From NCBI GenBank assembly GCA_018648585.1, contig JABGQW010000009.1, forward strand, positions 1 to 44,771: a stretch of DNA of 44,771 nt, in the 5' to 3' direction. The stretch comes from a bacterium (GTDB lineage Bacteria > Patescibacteriota > Gracilibacteria > UBA4473). Of this stretch, positions 9,536 through 19,427 are shown piece by piece (positions within the stretch are counted from its first letter, which is position 1; the number at the start of each line of letters is the position of its first letter). Both the position numbers and the translations under genes were made by a program. The notes under the pieces were generated by a model that saw only the letters and a program-made list of their open reading frames with translations, was not told where the DNA came from and did no database searches.

Positions 9536-12154
9536 ATGAAAACAGAAGTTGAAAATTTGCTCATAAAATTATCCGACTATTGGGGACAATGGGAAGAAGT
9601 ACTTCCTGTGTTTGAAGGAATGAAAGGAGAGGATTATTACCTAAAAAGACGTATCCCAAAACTCAGAGATAACCCAGGATCCGGTGATGAAACAGAATGG
9701 GGGATATTTAAAGAACTAGAAAAGTTCCTTACTCAGCAAGAATTAGATGATTTGCCAAGTTTAATAAAAGAAGCTCGCTATCAGAAAGAATTGAAAAAGG
9801 TTGAAGAGGAAAAAAACAAAGAGCGAAAAATAAAAGAACAGGTAGGAAAATTAAAAGAAGAAAAGAGAATCCAACAGGAAAGTTTAGACGCAGAAAAAAA
9901 AGTTTTGGAATTTTTAAAAGAAACCAGATTCCAAGAAGCGGACGATGCTTTTCTTGAGAACAAAAAATCCTTTTTAGAAGAATTTAACTATGAAACAAAA
10001 AAAGCAAAATATATTGAAGAATATTTCAAAGATGAATTTGTTCGTAAAGGAATAATTAAACATGCTCCTGATTTAGAACAATCAGAAGCTATTGGGGCTT
10101 TAGGGGGGAATGTTTTAATTTCCGCTCGTGCTGGATCCGGGAAAACTCAAACTATCTCAGGAAAAGTCGCATTTTTGTGTAAAAAATACGGAATAAAACC
10201 AGAGGAGATTTTAGTACTCTGTTTTAATAATAGTGCTGCGAGAAATATGAAAGAACGCATTCAGGAATTTGTCCCCGACTTTAAAAATGCCAGGACTTTC
10301 CATAGTTTTTCATATGGAATAGTCCGACCAGAAAGATTATTATCTGACGAAAGAGGTCATGATTTTGCACCCAAGAAATTAACTAATTTTATTTCTCAAA
10401 TAATACGAGAAGTTGAAAACACAGATCCTACTTTCCGTAAAAAAATTTATAACTTTTTTCGAGATTGGAATGGTGTAGAAACTTTTCAAGAGGAAGAAGA
10501 ATATACTGAAAATAAATACCAAAAAATTCGGAATATTAAACATCAAACACTGAATGGTGAGATGGTGAAATCTATGGGAGAGAAATGGATTGCAGATTTT
10601 TTATTTGAGCACGGAATTAAATACCGCTATGAACAGCGAATCTCATGGGACAAGATTAATAATGAATACTATCATCCCGATTTTTCTATATACGAAATAA
10701 ATGGGAAAAAACAGTGTGAAAAAATTATTTTAGAGCACTGGGGGATAGATGAAAAAAGTTCAGATAGAAAGGTCCCTTTATATTGGACGAAATCCTGGAG
10801 TGAATATAAAGACGAAATGAAAAGAAAAAGAGAATTTTGTAAAAACAAAAAATACAAATTATTAGAAACGTCTATTTGTAATATTGATTACGAAGATAAA
10901 CAAAATAGACGCAAATTTTTTGAAGATATTTTAAGAGATTTGATAGAACAAGAGTTTGAAATTAATTTAAAGAAACGCTCAATAGAAGAATTAATCCAAC
11001 TTGCATATAAAAATGAATTAAAAAAGAAGTTGGATGGATATGTCTCTCAGTTTATTGGATGGATGCAAAAAAAAGAATGGTCAGTTGAGGATGTAAATAA
11101 TGAAAAACAAAAAATCAAACTTTCCTCGGCTCAAGAAAAATTTATAAAAATTGGAACATTTTTTTATAAAAAATATTCAGAACAATTGAATCTCGAAAAA
11201 CAAATTGATTTCAATATTCTGATGAGCAAAGCAACTGAAAAAATAAAAAAAGGAAAATATGACGTGAGCGAGTTCAAATGGATATTAATCGATGAATTCC
11301 AAGATTTTTCGCAATTATTTCAAAATTTAATAGACTCAATTTTAGAGAAAAATCCAAATATAAAACGATTTTACGTAGGTGACTCTTGGCAAATGATTAA
11401 TGGTTTTGCAGGATCTGACCTTAGTTTTTTTGAAAATATCCGTAAAGAATCTAACGAAAAGAAAGTAACTACTTGTTATAGGAGCCTTCCTGGAATAATT
11501 AAATATGGAAATGATTTTGCTATAAATCATAGGGAGACATTCGATGGAGCACTTTCCACGCATAATAAACAGGGATTTGCTCATATTGAAAAAATCGATA
11601 TTTCAAATGTATTCATAAACCATGATAACCGACTTAAAAACGGTTGCTGTCCACTCGAACACAATGAGTTTAAAAAAGAGTATAGAGAAGAGGATGAATC
11701 TAAAAACAAGAAAATGCCACCGTACAAATATGATATTGCAACCTATCTAATGATATGTGCCGAAATAGTCGAAAAAAACAAAGGGAAAGACATCTTATTA
11801 CTCGCGAGAAATAATAAAATTTTACAATATGAAGATGCATCAGATTTGTGCGAAAAATTAAGAAATATAACCAAGTACGATAAAATACGATTCAAAACGA
11901 TGCACAGTTCTAAAGGATTAGAAGACGATGTCGTTATTCTTTTGGATGTCTGTGAAGATGTAATCCCATCAATTCATCCCTCCAATGAATTATTCGAAAT
12001 ATTCGGACGTCTGCCAGAAAACGTATTAGAGGAAGAGAAACGACTGTTTTATGTGGCAGTCACCAGAGCAAAAGAACAATTATATATTTTGACAGAGACA
12101 GGAAGGGAGAGTGAGTTTTTGAAAAACATTGCAAAACAGTCTACCTTTAAATAA
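9536..12154 (+). CDS. UvrD/Rep-family (SF1) helicase with inserted PD-(D/E)XK-like segment
   Basis: VLISARAGSGKTQTISGK (motif I), WILIDEFQDFS (II), KTMHSSKGLEDDVVILLD, EEKRLFYVAVTRAKEQLYI (VI); insert MGEKWIADFLFEHGIKYRYEQ...YYHPDFSIY...KIILEHWGI. Confidence 0.9.
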   Translation: MKTEVENLLIKLSDYWGQWEEVLPVFEGMKGEDYYLKRRIPKLRDNPGSGDETEWGIFKELEKFLTQQELDDLPSLIKEARYQKELKKVEEEKNKERKIKEQVGKLKEEKRIQQESLDAEKKVLEFLKETRFQEADDAFLENKKSFLEEFNYETKKAKYIEEYFKDEFVRKGIIKHAPDLEQSEAIGALGGNVLISARAGSGKTQTISGKVAFLCKKYGIKPEEILVLCFNNSAARNMKERIQEFVPDFKNARTFHSFSYGIVRPERLLSDERGHDFAPKKLTNFISQIIREVENTDPTFRKKIYNFFRDWNGVETFQEEEEYTENKYQKIRNIKHQTLNGEMVKSMGEKWIADFLFEHGIKYRYEQRISWDKINNEYYHPDFSIYEINGKKQCEKIILEHWGIDEKSSDRKVPLYWTKSWSEYKDEMKRKREFCKNKKYKLLETSICNIDYEDKQNRRKFFEDILRDLIEQEFEINLKKRSIEELIQLAYKNELKKKLDGYVSQFIGWMQKKEWSVEDVNNEKQKIKLSSAQEKFIKIGTFFYKKYSEQLNLEKQIDFNILMSKATEKIKKGKYDVSEFKWILIDEFQDFSQLFQNLIDSILEKNPNIKRFYVGDSWQMINGFAGSDLSFFENIRKESNEKKVTTCYRSLPGIIKYGNDFAINHRETFDGALSTHNKQGFAHIEKIDISNVFINHDNRLKNGCCPLEHNEFKKEYREEDESKNKKMPPYKYDIATYLMICAEIVEKNKGKDILLLARNNKILQYEDASDLCEKLRNITKYDKIRFKTMHSSKGLEDDVVILLDVCEDVIPSIHPSNELFEIFGRLPENVLEEEKRLFYVAVTRAKEQLYILTETGRESEFLKNIAKQSTFK

Positions 12155-12475
12155 ATGCTTATCCCTAAAAACTATCCGCTCCTTATTGTAAATCGTGACA
12201 AACCTATGCCGAAACAAACCGAAGCATTGAGGGATATTGCCGAACTAAAAAAATCAAAACCAGGAAATCCAATTGCGATATTGAAATATCAAATAAAAAC
12301 CTTTCAGATTGTTGATGAAAAATTTATTAAGACATTTTATCCAAAACAATTAGAACTGATTATGAACATGGCCATGGGTGGTTTTTTTGGTTCATATGAA
12401 CTTAAAAATAAAAAATATTATAATCGCAAACAAATTGAAGAATTTGTAGAAGGACTGGGTTTTTCTAAAAATTAA
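12155..12475 (+). CDS. hypothetical protein (106 aa), start directly abuts the helicase stop (TAAATG)
   Basis: Contiguous ORF, same strand and composition as the helicase. Confidence 0.6.
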   Translation: MLIPKNYPLLIVNRDKPMPKQTEALRDIAELKKSKPGNPIAILKYQIKTFQIVDEKFIKTFYPKQLELIMNMAMGGFFGSYELKNKKYYNRKQIEEFVEGLGFSKN

Positions 12476-12479
12476 AATC

Positions 12480-12632
12480 ATGCAACTTCCAGAAAAGACA
12501 ATCCAGGAATTCAAATCACTCTACAAGAAACACTTTGGAGAAGAAATTTCTGACAAAGAAGCTACTGATCAAATAAGGGCGTTGCTTGTCGTGACAGAGA
12601 TAGGACTTAAACTTCAATCGGAAGGGGGTTAA
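12480..12632 (+). CDS. small hypothetical protein (50 aa)
   Basis: Manual translation MQLPEKTIQEFKSLYKKHFGEEISDKEATDQIRALLVVTEIGLKLQSEGG*; coherent helical protein, 4-nt gap to the upstream gene. Confidence 0.55.
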   Translation: MQLPEKTIQEFKSLYKKHFGEEISDKEATDQIRALLVVTEIGLKLQSEGG

Positions 12633-12779
12633 AAGAATTGATCACAGTAAACCTTGAACAAATAATGTATTCAAGAATAAAACAAGTCCTCTCTGTGTAA
12701 CATTTGTAACATTTCAAGGCGGAAAGATGCTTGAATATCAAGTTGAAAGGTTATAGACTCACTATGCCAGCCAAAAAAT

Positions 12780-12816
12780 ATCGATAATCCCTTGCGGATT
12801 AGCGATGTTTTTTATT
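12780..12816 (+). terminator. putative rho-independent terminator
   Basis: ATCG-A-TAATCC-CTTGC-GGATTA-G-CGAT-GTTTTTTATTT. Confidence 0.6.
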
Positions 12817-12845
12817 TGTAGTCGTGTGATTATGAACCCAAGCCC

Positions 12846-12900
12846 GGGGTTCGATATCGAGCGAAGCGAAGATCACGAAGTAATCCCTCCGCCCCAGCCA
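12846..12900 (+). repeat. 55-bp direct repeat copy 1 with tRNA-Gln 3'-end-like tail
   Basis: GGGGTTCGATATCGAGCGAAGCGAAGATCACGAAGTAATCCCTCCGCCCCAGCCA, identical to 14323..14377. Confidence 0.9.
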
Positions 12901-12945
12901 ATACCTGCACTATGTTCAATAGTGTCCCACGTACAAAAAGATAAG

Positions 12946-12969
12946 ACGGGTTCTAGACCCGTTTTTTTT
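12946..12969 (+). terminator. putative rho-independent terminator
   Basis: ACGGGT-TCTAG-ACCCGT followed by a T tract. Confidence 0.65.
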
Positions 12970-13106
12970 GTATGCTTTGTGAGATTCTGATAAACCCGTG
13001 TGCCTATGGCGAAGAGGCACTAAGTAAGTATGTAAATGTAAACAATTTTCATTGTTTCGTTGTCATCTTTTTAGAGATATAAACGAAAAGAAAAGTTTTA
13101 TTTCTA

Positions 13107-14138
13107 TTAACTCAAATAATAAACCATGCCTTTCCCAACACCTTCCATTTTCAGTTTCCCCTCTTTTACAAGATCTTGTAAATCTTTTTTTAGAGTTGGG
13201 CGTTTTATCTCAGGCATTTCATTATGCATTTGACCAATAGAAAATGTTTTTCCCCAAGCGATAAAAAGAATCATTTTTCTTCTTTCTTCTCGGTTTGGTG
13301 TTGGAGATATCCAAGGTTCTACAAATTCTTTTTGTAATAATAAATTATATATTACTTCCATTGTTCTTTTGAGTTCTTTTGCAATAAAAATCTGAAATGA
13401 TTCTGAATTCGGCATTAAGTCTGTCTTTTCTAATTCTGATAAATACTGTTTTCGATTTTCATTCTGAATAATACATGGAGGAAATCCGTCCTTCATCAAT
13501 ATCAAGTTCATCAATAAACGAGCAAGTCTCCCATTCCCATCATCAAAAGGATGAATGCTCACAAATTGGTAATGAAATATTGCCGCTCGTTCTATGGCAG
13601 ATATATTTTGAGCTTCATCAGAGTTATACCACTGAATTAATTTTTCCATCTCAATTTGAACCTGTTCTGGTTCAGTGTAAGTGTGAATATTTCCTGAAAC
13701 AGTCAAAACATGGTTTGGACGGATTTTATATTTTCCTGGGGTCAGGGGTTTCTGAACAAGCTTTCCGTTCAGTCCCCTTGCATAAGTATATTCAATCCCC
13801 TCCAAAAGAATTTGGTGAAGCGATTTAATGAAATGTTCTGTGATATTTTTTTTATCATGAACCATGTCTTCCAATACACGAATCGCTTCAGCATGATTTT
13901 TCGCTTCTAAAAAATCTTTGAGTGGTTTTCCCTCTGACGTAAGGCCTTCACGAAGAAAAAAAGCAGTTTCTCCAAGAGTGAGTGTATTTCCTTCCAGTGC
14001 ATTTGAATTATAGATCCACTCAATTCTCATTTTTTCTTGAATCGCTTGATTCAGATTTGAATCAAAAGGTCGATGTCTATCAATCCTTTGTTTTAGATCT
14101 ATGATTTGTTTTAACGATTTTGAGAGAATGGTATTCAT
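13107..14138 (-). CDS. Fic family protein (putative AMP/nucleotidyl transferase)
   Basis: Fic motif HPFDDGNGRLARLL; N-terminal SNALEGN matches the (S/T)xxxE(G/N) inhibitory motif. Confidence 0.92.
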   Translation of the reverse strand: MNTILSKSLKQIIDLKQRIDRHRPFDSNLNQAIQEKMRIEWIYNSNALEGNTLTLGETAFFLREGLTSEGKPLKDFLEAKNHAEAIRVLEDMVHDKKNITEHFIKSLHQILLEGIEYTYARGLNGKLVQKPLTPGKYKIRPNHVLTVSGNIHTYTEPEQVQIEMEKLIQWYNSDEAQNISAIERAAIFHYQFVSIHPFDDGNGRLARLLMNLILMKDGFPPCIIQNENRKQYLSELEKTDLMPNSESFQIFIAKELKRTMEVIYNLLLQKEFVEPWISPTPNREERRKMILFIAWGKTFSIGQMHNEMPEIKRPTLKKDLQDLVKEGKLKMEGVGKGMVYYLS

Positions 14139-14161
14139 TTTTTATGGATATTTTCATTGAG

Positions 14162-14189
14162 ATTATATCCAAAAATATCCAAAAATCAA
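14162..14189 (-). promoter_or_regulatory. putative fic promoter
   Basis: Minus strand TTGATT-16 nt-TATAAT, overlapping repeated GGATA motifs. Confidence 0.5.
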
Positions 14190-14322
14190 ATTTTTATCCA
14201 TAAAATATCCAAAAGACAAAAAGGGTTCTACATGACCCGTGAACTATAGGACATAGAATATTCAAATTTTTTCTTCCGTGAATCTCAAGAAGTCTTATGG
14301 GGCTTGAAGTCAGTATTTATGA

Positions 14323-14377
14323 GGGGTTCGATATCGAGCGAAGCGAAGATCACGAAGTAATCCCTCCGCCCCAGCCA
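14323..14377 (+). repeat. 55-bp direct repeat copy 2
   Basis: Identical to 12846..12900; period 1477 bp. Confidence 0.9.
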
Positions 14378-14445
14378 AATTTAGAAATCTCAGGCTTATC
14401 CCGATTTTTTTAAATTTATTTGGAAAAAATTTGCACTCAGTAAAA

Positions 14446-14481
14446 TCTCACAAGCGAAGCGAGTAATCCCCGCCCCAGCCA
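14446..14481 (+). repeat. partial third copy of the repeat tail
   Basis: TCTCACAAGCGAAGCGAGTAATCCCCGCCCCAGCCA. Confidence 0.7.
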
Positions 14482-14720
14482 CCACTCTATTTTTCAAATA
14501 ACTTGATCTTTTCTTTATTTTATTTTAAAAACCATCTGATGAAAATTAAAACCGCGTGTTTTTATTTTCTCCATGTTCTTTGACAAGATCAAATGAATTC
14601 GTGGGGTATTTTTTCTGGAACGGAAATCCGGAGAGATTACCTCATGAAAAAGTAAAAATTAGGTAAAAATTAAATTTTTTTATTAATCAAAAAGCGAGAG
14701 CTTTAAAATCAAAAATTATT

Positions 14721-16190
14721 ATGGATACAAACTCAGTACTGACAGGATTACTTCCGATCCCTTTGTGGAAAAATTTCGATGAAATCTCTCAAATTCCAAG
14801 AAAATCAAAAAATGAAGCTGCAATTCAGGAATTTATATGGAGATTTGGAATAAATCTTGACTTAAACACAAAGCGAGATGACACCGGAAATATTGCTATT
14901 TTCAAACCAGCAACACCTGGATACGAAAATCGCAAACCTATCATCGCACAGGCACACCTCGACATGGTATGCGAAAAAAATACTAAATCCTCTCACAATT
15001 TTGCGACCGATCCGATTCAATTTATTATCAACGGTGAATGGATGACCGCCAAGGGAACTTCTGCTGGTTTTGATAATGGGATTGGTGCTGCTTCAATTAT
15101 GGCAGTACTCGAAGCGACCGACATCGAACACGGACCATTTATTGGATTATTTACCACGGATGAAGAAACTGGACTGACTGGTGCGTTTGGCTTGAAGTCA
15201 GGATTTCTTCCAAAAGATGCAATTTTATTAAACACAGATTCCGAGGCCTGGCGCGAAATATTTGTAGGATGCGCAGGTGGAAAAAAAATAAAAAGCACTT
15301 GGAATTATAAAGAAGAACTTCCATCTAATTTAAAATCGTACGAAATCTGTATCACTGGACTAAAAGGTGGTCACTCAGGAGACGACATCGACAAAGGATT
15401 TGAAAATGCGATCCGAATTTTAGCAAAAGTTTTGGCGAGTACTCCTGGATTACGTATCGCCTCGATGGCTACTGGAACTGGTGGTACGGCAATTCCTCGA
15501 GAAGGAAATGCCATCGTGTTTCTTCCTCCAGAATCAAACACAAACGAGGTTGTAAATTATTGGATGAACTGGGCAAAAGAAAAACTGACCAACGAAGATG
15601 AAATCAAAAATTTCAAAATCACAATCGAACCATGTGAATGTGAATCTTCACAAAAAGTTATGGAGCCAGTCGCCCAAAAGGCAATTTTACAAGCCGTATT
15701 AAAAATTCCAAATGGAGTTATTGAAATGAGCGATCTCGATCCTAAGATTGTGGAAACATCCACAAATCTTGGTATTTTCGAAATAAAAGACAGAGTCGCA
15801 ACCGCCGTGGCAGTGCAACGAAGTTTTAGTAATGAAAAAACACTGAATCTTTACAAAAAAATTGCAAATATTTTTGAAAAAGCGGGTGCCAAAACAGAAA
15901 GTCCAATGACATTTTCTGGCTGGACTCCGAACGTGGACTCTGAAGTGTTAAAAATCATGGTTGCAGCGTACAAAAAACGTTTTGGAGAACAACCAATAGT
16001 AAGAGTTATTCATGCTGGCTTGGAATGTGGCGTATTCCTCGAAGCATATCCAAACTGGGACGTAATATCATTTGGACCAACTCTGAAACATGTCCACTCT
16101 CCCGATGAAAAATTAGAAATTGCGACTGTTGAGCCGTTTTTTCAATTATTCACGGATGTGCTGAAAATGGCACCAGCACAAAAAAACTAA
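14721..16190 (+). CDS. pepD: aminoacyl-histidine dipeptidase (M20 family)
   Basis: IPLWKNFDEISQIPRKSKNE, AQAHLDMVCEK, GFDNGIGAAS, TTDEETGLTGA, GLKGGHSGDDID, HAGLECGVF, SFGPTLKHVHSPDEKLEI. Confidence 0.93.
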   Translation: MDTNSVLTGLLPIPLWKNFDEISQIPRKSKNEAAIQEFIWRFGINLDLNTKRDDTGNIAIFKPATPGYENRKPIIAQAHLDMVCEKNTKSSHNFATDPIQFIINGEWMTAKGTSAGFDNGIGAASIMAVLEATDIEHGPFIGLFTTDEETGLTGAFGLKSGFLPKDAILLNTDSEAWREIFVGCAGGKKIKSTWNYKEELPSNLKSYEICITGLKGGHSGDDIDKGFENAIRILAKVLASTPGLRIASMATGTGGTAIPREGNAIVFLPPESNTNEVVNYWMNWAKEKLTNEDEIKNFKITIEPCECESSQKVMEPVAQKAILQAVLKIPNGVIEMSDLDPKIVETSTNLGIFEIKDRVATAVAVQRSFSNEKTLNLYKKIANIFEKAGAKTESPMTFSGWTPNVDSEVLKIMVAAYKKRFGEQPIVRVIHAGLECGVFLEAYPNWDVISFGPTLKHVHSPDEKLEIATVEPFFQLFTDVLKMAPAQKN

Positions 16191-16215
16191 ACCATTTCAT
16201 CTTAGAAATTTACAT

Positions 16216-16247
16216 AAAAAACCTCTGCAAAATCAGGGGTTTTTTTA
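16216..16247. terminator. bidirectional terminator between convergent pepD and RND genes
   Basis: AAAAAACCTCTG-CAAAAT-CAGGGGTTTTTTT. Confidence 0.7.
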
Positions 16248-19200
16248 CGTAGTAAAAAAGTTCCCGACGAAACCAAAAGCTTTTTTCCAAAACCGTGCTG
16301 CTGAACTCCCCGCTGCAAGAAAACACGGAATCAAAAGCAGTGTCAAAACCGTCGAGAGAGACATTCCAAAAATGATCGCGAATCCGAGTCCGCCCCAAAT
16401 TTCATCCGAGAGCGACAACGGCAACATTCCCACGACCGTCGTGATCGAGGTGAGAAAAATCGGCTGCATTCGTTTTTTCCCCGCTTCGATGTACGAAGTT
16501 GTCAAATCCATTCCATCGTTTCGATGCAAATTTATGTGATCGATCAAAACGATCGCATCATTCACAATAATTCCAGCAAGCGACACAATCCCGATCATCG
16601 TCGGGAACGAAATCGGAAACCCGATCGCCCAAAATCCGAGAAACACACCCGTCAACGACAGCGGGATCAAAAACAGCGTGACAAGCGATTGGTAAAACGA
16701 ATTGTACTGCGTCACGAGCACGATCAAAATCAGTACCAGCGCAAACATCATTGCGTTTGCCGACTCAGTCATCAGTCGATTTCCTTCTTCTGAATCACCA
16801 CCGACGTTCGCCATTTCTCCTGGATGCAAATCCAAATTTTGGATCGCAGCATCGATCGACTCACGAAGTGTCGAAACCGGCACGCCAGCTTTCATGTCTG
16901 CCAAAACCGAAACAATTCGTCGTCCGTCGCGGTGCTGAATTTCAGAAAGTTCAGACGAAAGTTTTGGGGTTGCAACTTGGGACAGCGTGATGAAATGTCC
17001 AGACGGCGTCAACATCGGAATGCGATTCAAAATATCGAGCGATTCAGGATCATCCCAGCTCGCATCACCCTGCCAATCCAGTCGCACGTCCACATCGATT
17101 TCTTCGTCGCCCTCGGTCAAATGCACCGCCGTCACTCCGTGCACTCCCGCACGCAGCGTTTGCACAACTTGAGCCGGAGACAGTCCAAATTTTGCGAGCA
17201 CGTCACGATCAAATTCCCACGCCATCTGCAACGTACGATCTGCAGCGCTTGTTCGTGGATTGACCGTTCCGGTCATTTTTTCAACATCCAATTTCAAAAT
17301 TTCTGAAAGTTCAACCAGGTGGTTCAAATCGTCTCCAAGTAGTCGAATTTCGAGTGCCGCGCTGGTCGATGGTCCACCTTTTATTTCGGTAAATTCTGGC
17401 TCCACGTGCAGCGGCAAAATCGCCTCAATTTTTTTCTGCATCGCCGGCATGATGTTGTACGATTTCGTTTCACGGTCTTCTTTTTCTGTGAGCGTCACCG
17501 TCAATCCCAACACATTTTCTTCCGGTGTTCCCGTCGAATTGGAACGTTTTGAAAAATTCTGTTCTGATCCCACTGTAAAAGTGAAACTTTCGAGCCAAAT
17601 TTCTCCATTTTCACGTGGCGCAAAAAATGTCCGCAACTGCTCAGAAATCGGTTCGACGAGCCCTCGTGTTTCAGTGAGATTCGTTCCTTCGGGAAATTTA
17701 AAATTCGCATTAAAAAATGTAAAATCCGACGACGGAAAAACTTCGACCGGAACGCGGTTTGTCCGCAACAAATTCACAGAAAATCCAAACGTCAAAATCG
17801 CAACGCCGAGCACCGCCCAGACACGAGATTCTTTGGAAAGAATCGCTCGCATCGTTCGTTCGTACCACTTTTGAATTCTTTTGAGATGACGAGATTTTCT
17901 ATTTTTTTTCGGTGGAATGAGAAGAAAAAATTGTCGCGCCACAGACGGCAAAACCAGCAATGACACAAAAAGTGCCGCAACCAGAACTGCAATCACCGTG
18001 ATCGGAATCACAGAAATATACTGTCCGCTCACGCCCGAGATGAAAAACAACATCGGTAAAAACGCAAACACCGTCGTAAATGTTCCGGCAATCAACGGCC
18101 ACCGAAACACTCGAAGCGTCTCAACTGCCGCAGCACGCGGTTTCATTTTTTTCTCATGAATCGCCTCGCTCATTCCTTCGACCACAACGATCGCGTTGTC
18201 GACCAAAAGTCCCACCCCGAGCACGAGCGAAAAAAGTGAAATTCCGTTGAACGTGCGCCCAGTAAAATTCAAAACCATCGCCGCGATCAACATCGACAGC
18301 GGGATGCAGATCGCCGCGAGAAAACTTTCGCGCCATCCAACAAAAACCAACATCACGATCGCAATCAGCAACAACGTTTGACCGCCACTTGTGGTGAGCG
18401 TGTCGAGACTTTCTTGGATTTCGTCTGCACGATTGTACGTAACCGTCGTTTCCAATGTTTTGGGGATCGAACCTTTGAGTTTGAGTTGCTCCACTCGCGC
18501 AAGAATATTTCCGACCATTTTGATCACATTTCCTGATTCGGCGGATTTGATCACTTCGATCTGCACGGCCGGTTGTCCCGCGGCAGAAGTGGCGAAATAC
18601 GTTTCAACTTCAAATTTTTCAAACTCACGACGCACCACTCCCAGATCTCCAACTTTTATGACAGAATCTCCAGAAATTTTTACGGGAATTTCAGAAAACT
18701 GCGCCGCCGATTCCATTTCGGAACGAACGGTCACTTCGACCGACTGCCCGTCCACGGAAATCACGCCGAGCGGCATGTCCAAATGCGCCGACTGCAGCGC
18801 CGACAAAATGTCCGCAACGCCGATTTTTTGCACTTCAAGTTTTACCGGGTCGAGAATAATGTGCACTTCGTCCTCCGGCGCCCCGCGCACATCGACGCGT
18901 TTTACTTTTGAAATTGTTTCAAATTCTTCTTCGAGAATATCCGCAAATCTTTTCAATTCGGACCACGCGAAATCTCCGGATAAAATCATCGTCACCACCG
19001 GAACGTCTGAAATTGAAACTTCGGCAACATCCGGATCATCCGACAAACTGTCGGGCAAATCTTTTTCTGCGTCATCAATTTTTTCACGGAGTTTTTGGAG
19101 CACGATATTTTGATCGGCATCCACGTCGAATTCGACCATCACCACGGAAACACCGGAAAACGAAAATGAAGTGTATTTTTCAAGATCGTCGAGCGTTTTG

Positions 19201-19427
19201 ATTTCTTTTTCAATTTTGTGCGTCACCAATTTTTCGACATCAGCGGGACTCGCGCCCGGCCACACCGTCGTGACAGTCGCCATCGGAATTTCAACCGTGG
19301 GTTCGGTTTCTCGCGGAATCGTGACAAAAGAGACCGATCCAGCCACGAGAATAAAAATCAGAATCAGCGCCACGACACGAAATCGGTCGAGCAAAAATGT
19401 CCAAAATCCTGAAAGTTTTTCAATCAT
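16245..19427 (-). CDS. efflux RND transporter permease subunit (AcrB/MexB-like)
   Basis: About 1060 aa; IPRETEPTVEIPMATVTTVWPGASPADVEKLVT, GVGLLVDNAIVVVEG, GIIVNDAIVLIDHIN. Confidence 0.95.
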   Translation of the reverse strand: MIEKLSGFWTFLLDRFRVVALILIFILVAGSVSFVTIPRETEPTVEIPMATVTTVWPGASPADVEKLVTHKIEKEIKTLDDLEKYTSFSFSGVSVVMVEFDVDADQNIVLQKLREKIDDAEKDLPDSLSDDPDVAEVSISDVPVVTMILSGDFAWSELKRFADILEEEFETISKVKRVDVRGAPEDEVHIILDPVKLEVQKIGVADILSALQSAHLDMPLGVISVDGQSVEVTVRSEMESAAQFSEIPVKISGDSVIKVGDLGVVRREFEKFEVETYFATSAAGQPAVQIEVIKSAESGNVIKMVGNILARVEQLKLKGSIPKTLETTVTYNRADEIQESLDTLTTSGGQTLLLIAIVMLVFVGWRESFLAAICIPLSMLIAAMVLNFTGRTFNGISLFSLVLGVGLLVDNAIVVVEGMSEAIHEKKMKPRAAAVETLRVFRWPLIAGTFTTVFAFLPMLFFISGVSGQYISVIPITVIAVLVAALFVSLLVLPSVARQFFLLIPPKKNRKSRHLKRIQKWYERTMRAILSKESRVWAVLGVAILTFGFSVNLLRTNRVPVEVFPSSDFTFFNANFKFPEGTNLTETRGLVEPISEQLRTFFAPRENGEIWLESFTFTVGSEQNFSKRSNSTGTPEENVLGLTVTLTEKEDRETKSYNIMPAMQKKIEAILPLHVEPEFTEIKGGPSTSAALEIRLLGDDLNHLVELSEILKLDVEKMTGTVNPRTSAADRTLQMAWEFDRDVLAKFGLSPAQVVQTLRAGVHGVTAVHLTEGDEEIDVDVRLDWQGDASWDDPESLDILNRIPMLTPSGHFITLSQVATPKLSSELSEIQHRDGRRIVSVLADMKAGVPVSTLRESIDAAIQNLDLHPGEMANVGGDSEEGNRLMTESANAMMFALVLILIVLVTQYNSFYQSLVTLFLIPLSLTGVFLGFWAIGFPISFPTMIGIVSLAGIIVNDAIVLIDHINLHRNDGMDLTTSYIEAGKKRMQPIFLTSITTVVGMLPLSLSDEIWGGLGFAIIFGMSLSTVLTLLLIPCFLAAGSSAARFWKKAFGFVGNFFTT

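Noticed and set aside
12846-14481. CRISPR array from the repeated units
   Set aside because: Only two full copies 1477 bp apart plus one partial; no regular spacers, no cas genes.
18391-19113. 240-aa plus-strand ORF inside the RND permease
   Set aside because: Antisense to a clear RND permease; Ser/Thr-rich low-complexity translation.
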